A stretch of DNA of 64,000 nucleotides, taken from NCBI RefSeq assembly GCF_022539665.2, contig NC_081339.1, positions 7,995,367-8,059,366 of the forward strand, read 5' to 3'. This document shows, piece by piece, positions 30,486 to 47,422 of the stretch; position 1 is the first letter of the stretch, and each line of letters opens with the position of its first letter. The DNA comes from Daphnia carinata. Lineage: Eukaryota > Arthropoda > Branchiopoda > Diplostraca > Daphniidae. A program made the translations under genes and the position numbers. The notes below the pieces were generated by a model. It was given only the letters and a program-made list of their open reading frames with translations, made no database searches and was not told where the DNA came from.

Positions 30486-31540
30486 AATAAATTCTCTTGC
30501 AGTCGGAGTCCGTCGACAGTGCCTGGAGACGATGAACAGACATCGAATTGCATTTAGCTGCAAACTGGAAGTTTAGTCTTTATAATAGATGTCCAGAACA
30601 CTGCCTTCGGTAGCCGTTTCGCAGAGTATTTCTTCCATACAATTGTCAAATGGAAGACGGGTTCTTAGAAGGATTGCGAGTAATCCAAAAGTTAAACAAA
30701 AAAGATGAAGAATTGGAAAAAAAAGAAATCCTTCTTACAATTAATTTGTGTAAAAGTATGAAACAAGAAATTCTCTTGCAGTCGGAGACCGTCGACAGTG
30801 CCTGGAGACGATAGGTAGACATTGAAGTGCATTTGGCTGCAAATTGTAAGTCTAGTCTTTATAGATGTCCAGAACACCGCCTTCGGAAGCCGTTTCGCAG
30901 AGAATTTCCTTCATACATTTGTCACATGGAAGAATTGTTCTTAGGATGATAGCGAGCTACTTAAAAATTAAAGAAAAAAGGTGGAGAACAGAAAAAAAAA
31001 AGAAATTCTCCGTACAATTAATTCGTGTAAATGTGTGAAACAAGAAATTCTCTTGCAGTTGCAGTCCGTCGACAGTGCCTGGAGACGATATGTAGACATT
31101 GAAGTGCATTTGACTGCAAATTGTAAGTCTAGTCTTTTTAGATGTCCAGAACACCGCCATCGGAAGCCGTTAAACGTAGAGAATATTTCCCATACATTTG
31201 TCACATGGAAGAAAGGTTTTTAGTATGATAGTGAGTTACTCAAAAATTAAAGAAAAAAGAAAGTGGAGAATAGAAAAAAAAAAACTCTTCGTACAATTAA
31301 ATCGTGTAAATGTGTGAAACAAGAAATTCTCTTGCAGTCGGAGTCCGTCGATAGTGCCTGGAGATGATAGGTAGACATTGAAGTGCATTTGGCTGCAAAT
31401 TGTACGTCTAGTCTTTATAATAGATGTCCAGAACACTGCCTTCGGAAGCCCTTACGCAGAGAAATTTTTTCCACACATTTGACAAATGGAAGAGGGTTTT
31501 TAAGAGGATAGTGAGTCGCCAAAAAGAAAAGAAAAGCAAA
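30486..31540 (+). repeat. Four-unit 278-bp tandem repeat with splice-like borders, unit A
   Basis: Four imperfect head-to-tail units each begin with TTCTCTTGCAG and the sequence GTCCGTCGACAGTGCCTGGAGA or a close variant. The acceptor-like AGs end at 30502, 30781, 31058 and 31337, so the period is 277-279 bp. Units 2 and 3 also have a donor-like GTAAGT after 64-74 bases, so each unit looks like a mini-exon with flanking intron. The last unit is partial and ends beside the 3' end of the minus-strand eIF4G/KH gene. Confidence 0.8.
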
Positions 31541-31562
31541 AAATTGAAAGACGGTAGAAAAG

Positions 31563-34500
31563 TTACTTGCCGATCGATGTCAGTTGTTCATAGGCAAGTT
31601 TACACTGGTCGATTTTACCGTAAATAGTAACCTTCCCGGTGGGCGAAGAGGGTCGGTTTATTTCGACAGACAGCTCCTTATTCATTTGTTTAATTTTTGC
31701 GTTGTTAACATCGTCCAAATTGAGCTCGGGGCATTCCAAACGAACTGGTAGTCCATCAATGAGGTCTTTGGCTGCTGCTTTACGGTTGTCAGGGTCACTT
31801 CCCGAGATTGTGAACGTGTAATCACGATGGCCCGATTCGCCCACTTTTGTCTGAATTCGCACACCAAATTTCAAGTTAACACGATCAATGTTCTTGCCTC
31901 CTTTGCCGACAATGTGTGGATAGTTGCCCTGGGATACTTTAAGCAGCATCACTTTGTCAGGGAATGTTTCCATCTTAATTTGCGCTGGCACGATCTTAAA
32001 ATTCGGGGCTGGAACGGTGTCTTTCAATGAAGATTTTCTTTCCTGTGGCACTACACCAGGTGTCGGAGGATTGTCGATGTGTGATGAATTCGTCGTTTGG
32101 GCTTCGATTTTTACTGGCACGCGTGTTTTTGCCTTGCTGGGCTTGCTTTTTGGCGTATTATCTGAGCAAGCAAGAGGTGGTTGTTGTTCCACCCGATCAA
32201 GAAGCTCTACTTTCATATCGTCTTTAACTTTGCAGTTCAAGTTCGATACAGGCTTCTTGGCTATTCTTTTCTTTTCCCCAGCGAAAAACTCTTTTATTTC
32301 TGTAAACACAGCACCTTCTTGTTTTCCATCTTTAACGGAAGGAAGTTGTTTGTCATCTGATTTATCAGAATCATCCTCCAGGAGTTGAAACGGATTCGAG
32401 GTGACTATTGGTTTCAGAGAACCACTACCTTGTGCTCTTGCTTGGGGAGGGGTCGCTTTAGGTGTTGGGTTGATAACCGTGTTCTTTACCTCTTTGGTGG
32501 GACGCGAGTCTTTTCGTATTGGCCCCTGTTTCTGTGGAGACTGATTTAGCTGTCCTTCGAGCTCTTGGTTAGCTTCGTCGTGTATCTCCTCAATTGTCTT
32601 TGGTCCATTTACTGCTCGCCGGGGTTTCCATCCAGTTTTGCGTAGATCTATAACGTCTTGAATCATGAAACGGATACGGTTCGATACTTTACGCTCACGG
32701 GCTATGGCCTGTAAGTTTTGAATGTATGAGTCCATAATTTGGGCGTTCGTAAATTTGGGTGTAGCTCCAGTCTTTGGAAGTGTAGAACCCTCTAACTGCT
32801 TGCCGATGGTGGTCAGCAATTTGCAGAGACATTCAATCGAGTCTTCGTCTTCCTTCTGGCTTAGTAATTTACGAATACAGTGATGCATAACATTGGAAGA
32901 AATGACGTCGACTTTGAATAACTCGCCAATGAATCGAATGTTCCCTAGCGATGTTCGTCTATTCTTCTCAACCAGTTCATTTAATTCATCTTGCAGTTTT
33001 TGCTTCACTTCTTCTGTTTCGGCGGCTTCAAGCTCAGTTCGTTTCTTATCGGTTTCGACTAGACTAGCGCTATCCTTTTCAAATTCCTTTTGGCAATGAG
33101 CCAAGAGCAGTTTGCGGAAGTTAACAGTTTGCTCGGGATTTGAAGACGATGCGACTTCTTTTGTCGACAGTGCTAAACACATCTTTGCGTATATGGAGGA
33201 GAAAATTGGTTCGTCGACGGCTTTTGCAAAAAAGATTTTGATCACCTCTGCCAAAGAATCTTGGCTGTCGATCTTTGCCTCTTGGATCTTCGTTAATAAC
33301 CGTTCGTAGTTTGACGGCGTGAGCTTGTTCAAAATTCCACGTACAGTTTTCAAAATCTGGTCGCTAGCTGTCAAGTTACTGTCTTCAGATTTTGCAGAGG
33401 ACCTCTTTGGTTTCCAAACGTTGGCGTTATCTGGCTTTCTCGGTTCTTCCTGTGAACTCGTCAGTTTTATTTCGCGTCTTTGTGGGTAGTTATGTTCCCT
33501 TGGAGGTAATAGTGGACCAAAAGAGCGAGTCATAGTTTCAACTCCTTGGTTGTTCGGGGTTGATTCTGAGCTGGGTGAGTCACGAAGAATACCAAGAGCT
33601 GCCAGACATTCGATGTTGGTGATCCCAATGCTGTTCTTCAGTTCCATGAGCGCACGCCGATCATACACCCTTCTCGATGTGTTTGGTTCTGGAAGAGATT
33701 TTGGCTCTGCTCCGATATCTTGTCGTTGGATACTTGGTGGTGCGCACACGGCTACTTCGGGCTCTTTGATTTTCTCTTCAATTTGACCAGCAGTAGACGC
33801 ATTCACAAGCTTTCCAGTAAGTTCGTCGTTGGATTGTCGAAGTTTGCCAACTTCTTCTTGCAATCGTTTTATTAAGTCGGCTTGGGCAAGCGAGTCGGCT
33901 TCTTTCCTTGCAAAATCTTCTGCCAGTTTATCTTTTGAATCTTGCAGCTTGGTGATTGTTTTTCCCAAGTCTTTGGAAATAGTTTCCTGATCTGAGAGGA
34001 GATTTTTCATTTTGTCTAGCTCTAGGTCTTTTGAAGCCAAAAGCTTGATTTTCTCTTCCGCTAATTGTTCATGGTGTTGCCTCAGCTGCTCTTTTGAAAG
34101 TTGCAGTTTCTTCAATTCTTCTTGCAAGTCTTTGACAACGTTGTCCTGATCTGAGAGGAGTCGCTTCATCTTCTCCAATTCCAAGCTTTTGGAAGCCAAA
34201 AGTGCGGTTGTCTCTTCCGTTAAAAGCACCTGACGTTTTTTCTGCTCTTCTAATTCCTCCTGATGTTCTCGTTTCTGACAATCAAGCGCACTGAGTAGCT
34301 TTTCGTTTTCTTTCGAAACAACGTCACGATCCGAGATGAATTTCCGCACCTCCTCAAACTTGCCGATGGTAGACCAGTTAGATTCATTCTCCTCAAGTTT
34401 GTCAATTAATTCGGCGTTAGAACGTTTCACCTCATTCACCTCTTGCTGCAAGTTCTTGATCAAATCGTCTTGATCTGAGAAGGATTTCCTCATCTGCTGC

Positions 34501-35237
34501 AGCTCTGAGTCTTTTGAAGCCAAAAGTTGACTGTGCTTTTCTGTCCCAGCAAATTCGCGTTCCATAACAAAGTTACGCAACTTCTCTAATTGCAGTTCCT
34601 TCAAAGCCAATACCTGAGTTCTCTTTTGGTTCAATAGGGTGTTACGCTGCCTCAGTTTTTCAAATTCCTTCTGATATTCTTCCGTTTTGTGTTTCAGGTC
34701 GCAACGAAGCTTTGCGATTTCTTCGTGAAGAACATCGTGGCCGGGCTGGAGCTTCTTAGTGATCGCCAACTCCTGGTCTTTTAAAGCCAAAAGTTGGGTG
34801 GTTTTGTCCTCTAGCAAGCGTCGCTGACGTTCCAAGATTTCAAATTGTTTCTGATATTCTTGACTACAGCTCAGGTCAGTACGCAATTTCTGGTTTTCTT
34901 GCTGAAGGTTATCGCGAGCCATTCTAATTTCAAAAACTAGGTGCTGCAGCCGGGTTATTTCCTCCACGTCGTCCTGGTTGGTGGAAAACTCTTTCTGGTT
35001 TGTTTTCTGGTTTGACGTGTGTGTCGATTGTTTTTCTGGTTGTGGACTTGCCGCATCGGCAGGAGCTGGGTTGACGGATCCGAAAATCCACGTAGGGAGA
35101 AAGTAAAGGATTAATTCTCTGAAAGCCATTTTGAAGGTAATGAAGAATTGTTTGGTGCTATAGAAACTATAACTGATATGTTTCATTAGAACGTCGGATA
35201 CTATTATGCCAGCGGTCAATGAAATGGCAGCCAACAT
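31563..35237 (-). CDS. eIF4G-like protein with coiled coil, eIF4E-binding motif, MIF4G and KH domains
   Basis: A single uninterrupted frame of 1,224 residues, intronless in an intron-rich genome. Residues ~85-480 are a long coiled coil with internally similar segments (LLASKDLELDKMK and variants). YDRRALM at 525-531 fits the eIF4E-binding consensus YxxxxL-hydrophobic. Residues ~625-890 are an eIF4G-type MIF4G domain: VRGILNKLTP, VNFRKLLLAHCQKEFEKD, SLGNIRFIGELFK, IECLCKLLTTIGK, RIRFMIQDVIDLR, GPKTIEEIHDEA. After a charged linker, residues ~1095-1165 form a KH domain with GxxG as GKGG. The MA3 and W2 domains of eIF4G are absent. The start could be the first ATG (35237) or MAFREL at residue 37. 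It probably recruits eIF4E/eIF4A to mRNAs bound by KH. Drosophila Mextli has similar parts in another order. The lack of introns suggests a retroposed eIF4G ancestor. Confidence 0.85.
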   Translation of the reverse strand: MLAAISLTAGIIVSDVLMKHISYSFYSTKQFFITFKMAFRELILYFLPTWIFGSVNPAPADAASPQPEKQSTHTSNQKTNQKEFSTNQDDVEEITRLQHLVFEIRMARDNLQQENQKLRTDLSCSQEYQKQFEILERQRRLLEDKTTQLLALKDQELAITKKLQPGHDVLHEEIAKLRCDLKHKTEEYQKEFEKLRQRNTLLNQKRTQVLALKELQLEKLRNFVMEREFAGTEKHSQLLASKDSELQQMRKSFSDQDDLIKNLQQEVNEVKRSNAELIDKLEENESNWSTIGKFEEVRKFISDRDVVSKENEKLLSALDCQKREHQEELEEQKKRQVLLTEETTALLASKSLELEKMKRLLSDQDNVVKDLQEELKKLQLSKEQLRQHHEQLAEEKIKLLASKDLELDKMKNLLSDQETISKDLGKTITKLQDSKDKLAEDFARKEADSLAQADLIKRLQEEVGKLRQSNDELTGKLVNASTAGQIEEKIKEPEVAVCAPPSIQRQDIGAEPKSLPEPNTSRRVYDRRALMELKNSIGITNIECLAALGILRDSPSSESTPNNQGVETMTRSFGPLLPPREHNYPQRREIKLTSSQEEPRKPDNANVWKPKRSSAKSEDSNLTASDQILKTVRGILNKLTPSNYERLLTKIQEAKIDSQDSLAEVIKIFFAKAVDEPIFSSIYAKMCLALSTKEVASSSNPEQTVNFRKLLLAHCQKEFEKDSASLVETDKKRTELEAAETEEVKQKLQDELNELVEKNRRTSLGNIRFIGELFKVDVISSNVMHHCIRKLLSQKEDEDSIECLCKLLTTIGKQLEGSTLPKTGATPKFTNAQIMDSYIQNLQAIARERKVSNRIRFMIQDVIDLRKTGWKPRRAVNGPKTIEEIHDEANQELEGQLNQSPQKQGPIRKDSRPTKEVKNTVINPTPKATPPQARAQGSGSLKPIVTSNPFQLLEDDSDKSDDKQLPSVKDGKQEGAVFTEIKEFFAGEKKRIAKKPVSNLNCKVKDDMKVELLDRVEQQPPLACSDNTPKSKPSKAKTRVPVKIEAQTTNSSHIDNPPTPGVVPQERKSSLKDTVPAPNFKIVPAQIKMETFPDKVMLLKVSQGNYPHIVGKGGKNIDRVNLKFGVRIQTKVGESGHRDYTFTISGSDPDNRKAAAKDLIDGLPVRLECPELNLDDVNNAKIKQMNKELSVEINRPSSPTGKVTIYGKIDQCKLAYEQLTSIGK

Positions 35238-36090
35238 CTCCGTTTTCCTTCACTAATTTTGATTAGAAAATGATTTTCCACATGGAAATGAAAAAGTGTG
35301 GTAAGTATTTGAAAGCATGTATTATTAAAAACATATTTCAAATGAATTCACACAAATATTTTAAAGGAAATTAATATTATCAAGAAATTTCCTGATACCC
35401 ACCTATCCACAGTCTCAATGACATTATGGCGAGTTTTCCGCCACCGATAGCAACGTGACGTTTAATATTTTTGCTAGATTTAGAACTAATATTTTACGAA
35501 GTTGAGATACTCGTAGTTTCTTCAAGAAAACAAGGCAACGAATCAAAACGCCAAAAACCAATTTACCCAACATGCGAAGCGTCCGCCGACCGTAAGACGA
35601 TGACGAAGATTAAACAATTCAATATATGTACTCGATTTTCTTTTAATCCCGTCAAAACCGTGAATTAAACTTGGCGTTGCACCTCTATAAAGAATCATAA
35701 AAAACTACCTAGCAAACTCATTTTCGATCCGTGGGTAAGCAAATTTTTGTGAATCGGGTCCTAGCCCCAACAAAAAGAGAACGGGAATAAAATGCATGGC
35801 AACAATGCCAACAGTCGAGCTTTTTTTTCGTCGTGAGGTGGCGCCATTTTGTCATTTACCGCCAAGGTTTTGTGCGTCTAGGATTGTGTTACTCAATCTA
35901 AATTTGAGAATTATTTAACTTCCACAGCAGATCCATTCTTTTAGCGGTATTTCTCCCCGTAGCCTGCAAAATTAAACTAATTCATGTAATTTGTAAATGG
36001 ATTTGGGGCCAGGTGATCAGCAGCAGATATGTTAACTATTAAGCATTATATCTTAACCATTCATAACTTAAAAGTTTTTTGTTTCATTTT
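35238..36090. other. Upstream flank of the eIF4G/KH gene, unit A
   Basis: No gene recognised. The promoter of the minus-strand gene is expected here. A possible non-coding leader could join at the acceptor-like sequence near 35240, but nothing decisive is seen. Confidence 0.3.
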
Positions 36091-37051
36091 AGCTAATCCC
36101 CTTTGCCACGATGCTATTTGGAAAGACTATAATGGTACGTTTTGATATAAACACTCAGCTTTTATGCTGCATAAGTAGTGAGAATATTGCTGATGTTACT
36201 TTCATTTTGATGTATTTAGGAAGTATTTTAACATCCAGTACATTAAGGAGGAACAGAGATATCTTTTCTGTTATTCTGTGGTAATGCCAGCTACTTTATC
36301 ACCCTGTTCCATCAACTAAGCAAACGAGGTGCAGATGAAAAAGTTTTCTTTTTGCTAAACAAAAAAAAGTGCTGCATTGGGTAAGTCATAATCATGATTC
36401 TAGTTACTTGTTATGATCTCCAAAAGAAAAGTTCCTGTGTTTGATGCTTCAAAAACACTATATGGACATAGGTGTTTTGTGTGAAAGACAACTCTGGTGA
36501 AGCAATCAGCTTTTTCTGTGGTACTAAACATAGTTATATTTCAGTAAAGGTTTTTTTGTCTATAGACTTCAGTTGTTCAGTAGTTCATGTTTTCTTTTAA
36601 AAACGATTAGAACATCTCAGGTTTGTCATATGATTTACAAGGATTTCAGCTTTGTCTAAGTTGTATGGAGACTATTATGACGAAAAACAATTGTAAAAAT
36701 GATTTTGTTTATTATTATTGTCTTTTTAATCGCAACAACCATTTCTTCTTTTCTTTTTGTATGTTGCTTAGCATGAAGTATGGACACCCCGCGCCGCCAT
36801 CGAACTGGAACTGCGACTGGAACGTTATACAAAAGAAACGAGACGTGGCCGTCGTCGAAAAAGAACTTTGCAGCCAAAAGTTGTGGTACTGGCCATCGTT
36901 TCTCCAAACAGTTGAACAATACAGCCGCCAACAAGTAAGTTTGACTTTTCTTATAAAATTTTTAATTTCACATTTGCAATATGCAACCAGGGGCAATGTG
37001 CGACGTCCAGAAGGCGTCCTCAACCGTGGAACGGTGACGAAGAGGCTCTGA
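36091..37051 (+). other. Candidate spliced transcript of unclear coding status, unit A
   Basis: Exon-like blocks with good borders include CATTTTAG| near 36093 to ATAATG|GTACG, a block after GTATTTAG near 36220, and a terminal pair near 36772-36932 and 36992 onward. Across the last junction one frame reads MKYGHPAPPSNWNCDWN and continues to a stop after STVER. Another frame over the same block reads EVWTPRAAIELELRLERYTK. Neither matches a known family. It may be a non-coding RNA or a decayed gene. Confidence 0.2.
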
Positions 37052-37063
37052 AGAAGTGCGTCG

Positions 37064-37516
37064 CTATAGTGTGTTCGCCCGGACACGGATGATGGCCAGT
37101 GAGGCCCTGTTGAAAAGTCTGTCGATAAAATTTGTGCTCCCTTCAAGCTCTTTCAGTTGAAGCAGAATGGCTTGACTAGCTGCGGTTGCGGACACGTCAA
37201 GCAGCGTTGGACTAATCATGGCAAGTGCCGCAAAATATATCAAAGAGGCCAGTAGCTCCTCTTCGGTCTCTTTCACCAATTGCCTTTTTTTTTTTTTGTA
37301 TTGTAAAGTAACCAATTGGTGGCTGAATCTATATGGAATGTTCAGAAGTCGACCGAGAAAATCCAGCAAACGCGGTTTCGTTTCGTCCGGGTGCTCGAAA
37401 CACGTTTGGCCCTGATACCATAGTTGATTTGTCCCAGTATATTCATTACTTTTAATGGAGTTGTAGCTACAGGTACGTAATAAATGCAATACGCTTGCAC
37501 AAGTTTTAATAATCAA
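37064..37516 (-). CDS. Hypothetical protein fragment, unknown
   Basis: An open minus-strand frame of 150 codons. The later part is protein-like: HPDETKPRLLDFLGRLLNIP, KETEEELLASLIYFAALAMI and FIDRLFNRASLAIIRVRANT before the stop. The first third may include non-coding sequence, since an acceptor-like AAAAG lies just before NEYTGTNQLWYQG. Helical, leucine-rich content suggests a helical-repeat protein, but no family is recognised. Only its last ~85 bases lie inside the duplicated block, so unit B carries a truncated 3' stub. Confidence 0.35.
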   Translation of the reverse strand: MIIKTCASVLHLLRTCSYNSIKSNEYTGTNQLWYQGQTCFEHPDETKPRLLDFLGRLLNIPYRFSHQLVTLQYKKKKRQLVKETEEELLASLIYFAALAMISPTLLDVSATAASQAILLQLKELEGSTNFIDRLFNRASLAIIRVRANTL

Positions 37517-38584
37517 GCATTATCAAGTGATAATCAGTCGCGTTTAATGTAGCATGACCAGCAATTGTTAAGAGTTAGTATCCCTTCAGTTGTATAACAG
37601 AAACGAAACTTGGACAGTCACACACGGTAAGGTAGAAATTCAAACCCACATAGATGGCGTTTCTGGTGTTGAGTACGCCATCTCTCCGCAGTAATATGCG
37701 TAGCTTTTGCAGGCATTGCTAATGGTAAACTTTTTGTCGATTTAGTCCTGAACTGCAGCATAGACCAGAATTTCACAAGAGACGCATATCATGGCGGCAT
37801 ACACGTTTTACACACTCGTCGTTAATCATGAAAGTTTTCTCTTGTGTGAAAGGTTGTGGTGTTGCAACTGGTATTATTTACATTGGTTATGGTTATGTAC
37901 TGTGGCCAGATACGTATATATAAGTTAAAACTACGATGGGATTTCAGTTAAATCAACTCAAAGGTGTTTTTTGGTTGCCGAATATGGAAGGGAAAGTGCC
38001 ATCAAATTACTGTAAGAACGCTTAGCTCCACAGAAATGTGCGGGTTACCTAATAACAGTTCTTTTTGTTCCAGATCCTATCTAGCATAACAATAGAACTA
38101 TTTTACCTCCATTTTCCCAGTTGAAAAATGCCAAATCATGAAGGTTTTTCAATGTTGGATTACCTGGAGGTGTCTGGCTACAGAGACACTTAGAATTCAG
38201 CTTTGTGGGTTTTAGATATCAGGAAACACATTTATTTCTGAAAATCTTTAGAAATGTTATCTATTGATGTCACCGATATTTTTCTTTACGAAGTGGCCAG
38301 AATAGCTAAGCTATCGCATGTACTGGGGATTGGGATGTCAGAATGAGACTGCATGACATGCCGTTAAAGTCGAAAAGTTTTGGTGAGCTTATTATTCCTT
38401 TTGTGTTGAAACCTTCATGGGGATTGAATGGAGAGAGAAAGCAATCTCCCACTTGGATCCAAAATGTTACCATCAAAGTACTTTATCTTACTTCTCTATA
38501 TACTCCTGTATCAATATAGTTTTAACAATTTTTGTTTATCCTATTGATTGTTTGGTCAATTTCTAGGGTGGGATTGCTGCTGAC
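37517..38584. other. Unique spacer between the duplication units and 5' flank of RPB1 copy B
   Basis: No supported gene. Homology to unit A begins at 38522, within the RPB1 leader intron; the acceptor TTTCTAG and the 18 bases before the ATG are preserved. Nothing resembling the copy A leader exon or its initiator region is seen upstream. A short frame from ATG 37792 (MAAYTFYTLVVNHESF) has no recognised homologue. Confidence 0.5.
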
Positions 38585-44568
<5,984 letters not shown>

Positions 44569-47422
44569 TGTGGCCTACGGCAGCTCAACACTGACATACA
44601 ACATAAATCCATTCAGGTTCATGGTGACGATTTATTTTTTTTTTTCTTTATATGATTCCCCATTAGCAATTGGTTCAGTCGTTGAGCTTCGTTGTTACCT
44701 TTCAGCCAGAATTTCTTGTTTCCATTGTAATTGGACTTGAAGTATAATACACAAATGTGAAAATGATTGTTAGTTTATAATGTTTTAGATTGTAGGTTAT
44801 ATTCTAGAAGCATTTCTAGCTAAATATTATGCTTGAAATAAGGGTAAAGTATCAAGTGGGTGCACTTATAATCATATGGTTGGCGCATTATTATGCACGT
44901 AAAACATAAAATGCTATTTATTGATACATTACATAATGCGTAAATAAAAAGTGAGGTAAACTGTATTACAACTAGCACCATACGACTCGGCCATCAACTG
45001 TAGTCAGGCTACCCGCCCCGCCCTACCTCTGATCGGGCTCAATTGCTCCGCTATTTTCCCAGCGGGGTGGGTCTAGGGGTCGGAGTCAGCCAGGAAGACA
45101 TGGCGTCGTCATATTATAAAATGGCTGCTTCAAGAACTCGACTCGAATAAACAAAAAGCTTAATTGGTCTACCAAAAATGTCATATAGTGTCAACAATAA
45201 TCGACAAAGAAATTGATTTGCGAAACCTCTGAGTCCGCTTAATGCGTCAAAAGTTTTTCTTGAAAAACAAATTACAAAACGTGAACCGTCGCGCTTTCCG
45301 ATGATGCAAAAAAACGTGGGAGGGGAACTGATTTGACGAAATGTGCTGAAAAACCATGCTTAGAGCACTTGGCTATCTGGATTCAGGGCCTGTACAACGT
45401 GTGTTCTCTGAGGTAAATTTTTTTCTGAAATATTTCTTGGTACATTACATTTTCATTCAGTTAAGACTTGCATGCAAATATATTTATATCATATTGAAAG
45501 CTTTTATGTTTGCTTAACTTTCTTCTCTTTTTATTCGTTTATTGTTGTACAGACTGCCATTTCTAATGGCTGGTAGTGTGTTGGACATAAATTTCATGCT
45601 TGGTAAATCAGCTGATAATTCCGTTTGTATAAGAAATGCAGCCTTAATGAGGATTTTCACTTTCCTGTAAATCTGATAAGTTCAGTGTTGATTCCAAGTA
45701 TCTTCAATGAATTAAACCATGAAGTTGTATTTTATTCTTAACAAAGCTAACTTTTATTTGTTTTACAGGTGTGAATAACAACATAGGAATACTTTGTTCC
45801 TTACTTTGTGCCTTAGTGACCACTAAATGTACGTTAGCAATTTACTTCTTTGGTAAATCCTAATGTGATGAGAAAATTATCCAATCTGAGTGTGTTGTGA
45901 TGTATCACTAAATTAACCCTTACCTACATTCTCTGAAGCCATCCATTATATACTGATATGTTCCATGGTTATCTTTATATTAAGGAATTATCTATTTACA
46001 ATAGATGTGTATTGGGTGTAGAAGCTTACCTGGTTTTTATGTGCTGATTTGTTATCCCTGGCTTACAAAACCGATAATTTAACAATGGTACTTTTAAATT
46101 TCTGACCCAGAATTCAGCTAGAACGGTAAAATTTTCTGATTTTGTTTTTACTTTTTCTTTTCAGGTTTTGAGTTCGTTTCATGGTGTTGCAAAACTACCG
46201 CGTGGAGAAATCACATTGTGGTAAGTGCTTCCCAGGATTTCATATTACATTTAGCTATATGATGAGAGCTTTGTATGATATATCCGTTATACGCGACGGC
46301 TCTGCAACAAAAGCATGAAATCCCTTGCCCTCACTGATATCTCTTCGCGATAACACTTTTACCTGGCCTTTTGTGTTTTTTTCTACTCGTACGTATTAAT
46401 TTGGTAGGTTTCTATTCACAAAATGGCGTTGGCCGTTCAACGATTTCTGTCGGTTCGCTTGCGCTTCGGACATCGATCAGGTAGTTTATGCACATTGTGA
46501 ATTTTGGGCTGTGATGTTTTAAGCATATGTCTGATTAACCGCAAGGTTATGATGTAACCCAGGATGCTGAGCTCTATTCAATTTCATATTTGGTCTGCAT
46601 TTTCAGTAGCTGTAGCTTTTCCACTTTTCCTTCATGGTTTGCCGATGTGGGTGTTGTGTCGTAACACTTTTATGACGCCGTTTCACGCAGGTAATGGTTC
46701 TCTTTCATTTCCCTGAACCCCGATCGCCACGCGTCCTTCCTATACCATAGGATGAGATGTGATATAATTACGCAAGGAAGATGTGACATAGCCATGTACT
46801 TAGCGAACGAATTTATATCTTGTATAGGTTGTGCGGAGGTGACATTTTTTGCGGTGTACATTCAAATGACCTTTATGTTCTTATGTGTGTTTGCTAGCTG
46901 ATTGTAGTTGGCCGTTGGTGTTCCTTTGGAGTTGTGTCATACTAAAATCACCAAACAGCAGGAACAAAATGTGCAGGACCAGTAGGTAAGCAATATTAGT
47001 ACTATTTTAGACCATAAAGCATATAAATATCAAATGTTGATATTGGTTGGTTATGCGTTTTGAGGCCTCTGTCCATACAGCTTACAAATTCTAGTCGTAT
47101 TTGGGGTATTTTAGCTTTGAAAATATGATTATAGGGGTCATATCGATGCAGTTGCGCGTCATAAAGCAAGTTTTGCAAGTATTGCAATAGTTTTTCCAAT
47201 TCGATTGATTTTGGTTATAAATGGATAGACCAGATACCGCTGCTACGTCTGTATTTAATTTGTTCTTGTGTAAGCTAGCAAAACAATTTTTTGAGTGTTG
47301 GTTGAATGATATCCAATACTGTCCATCAATAATTAAACAATGAGAACTTCATATTCATGAAATTAAATTTATTTTTACCCTTTTGCATATCCCCTTTACA
47401 AATAACTCACGTCAATGTATGA
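44569..47422. other. RPB1 copy B 3' flank and non-coding stretch, unit B
   Basis: Near-identical counterpart of 27632-30485. It includes the C/D-box-like sequence at 45865-45936 and all the splice signals described for unit A, with only a few scattered substitutions (for example in GATTCAGGGCCTG near 45388). Confidence 0.7.
46423..46945 (+). CDS. Small spliced reading frame, 59 residues, unit B
   Basis: Exact structural counterpart of 29486-30008, with the same three exons, phases and stop. The coding status carries the same doubts. Confidence 0.3.

Noticed and set aside
30690-31440. Similar short minus-strand frames (TICSQMHFNVY and so on) repeated several times
   Set aside because: They arise from the 278-bp tandem repeat and lack starts, homology or conserved ends.
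30486-31540. CRISPR-like array
   Set aside because: The units are 278 bp with no separate spacers, in a eukaryotic setting. It is an ordinary tandem repeat.
31563-35237. eIF4G/KH gene as a myosin or golgin-type coiled-coil protein
   Set aside because: The coiled coil alone suggests this, but the MIF4G domain and YDRRALM motif are clear eIF4G family marks.
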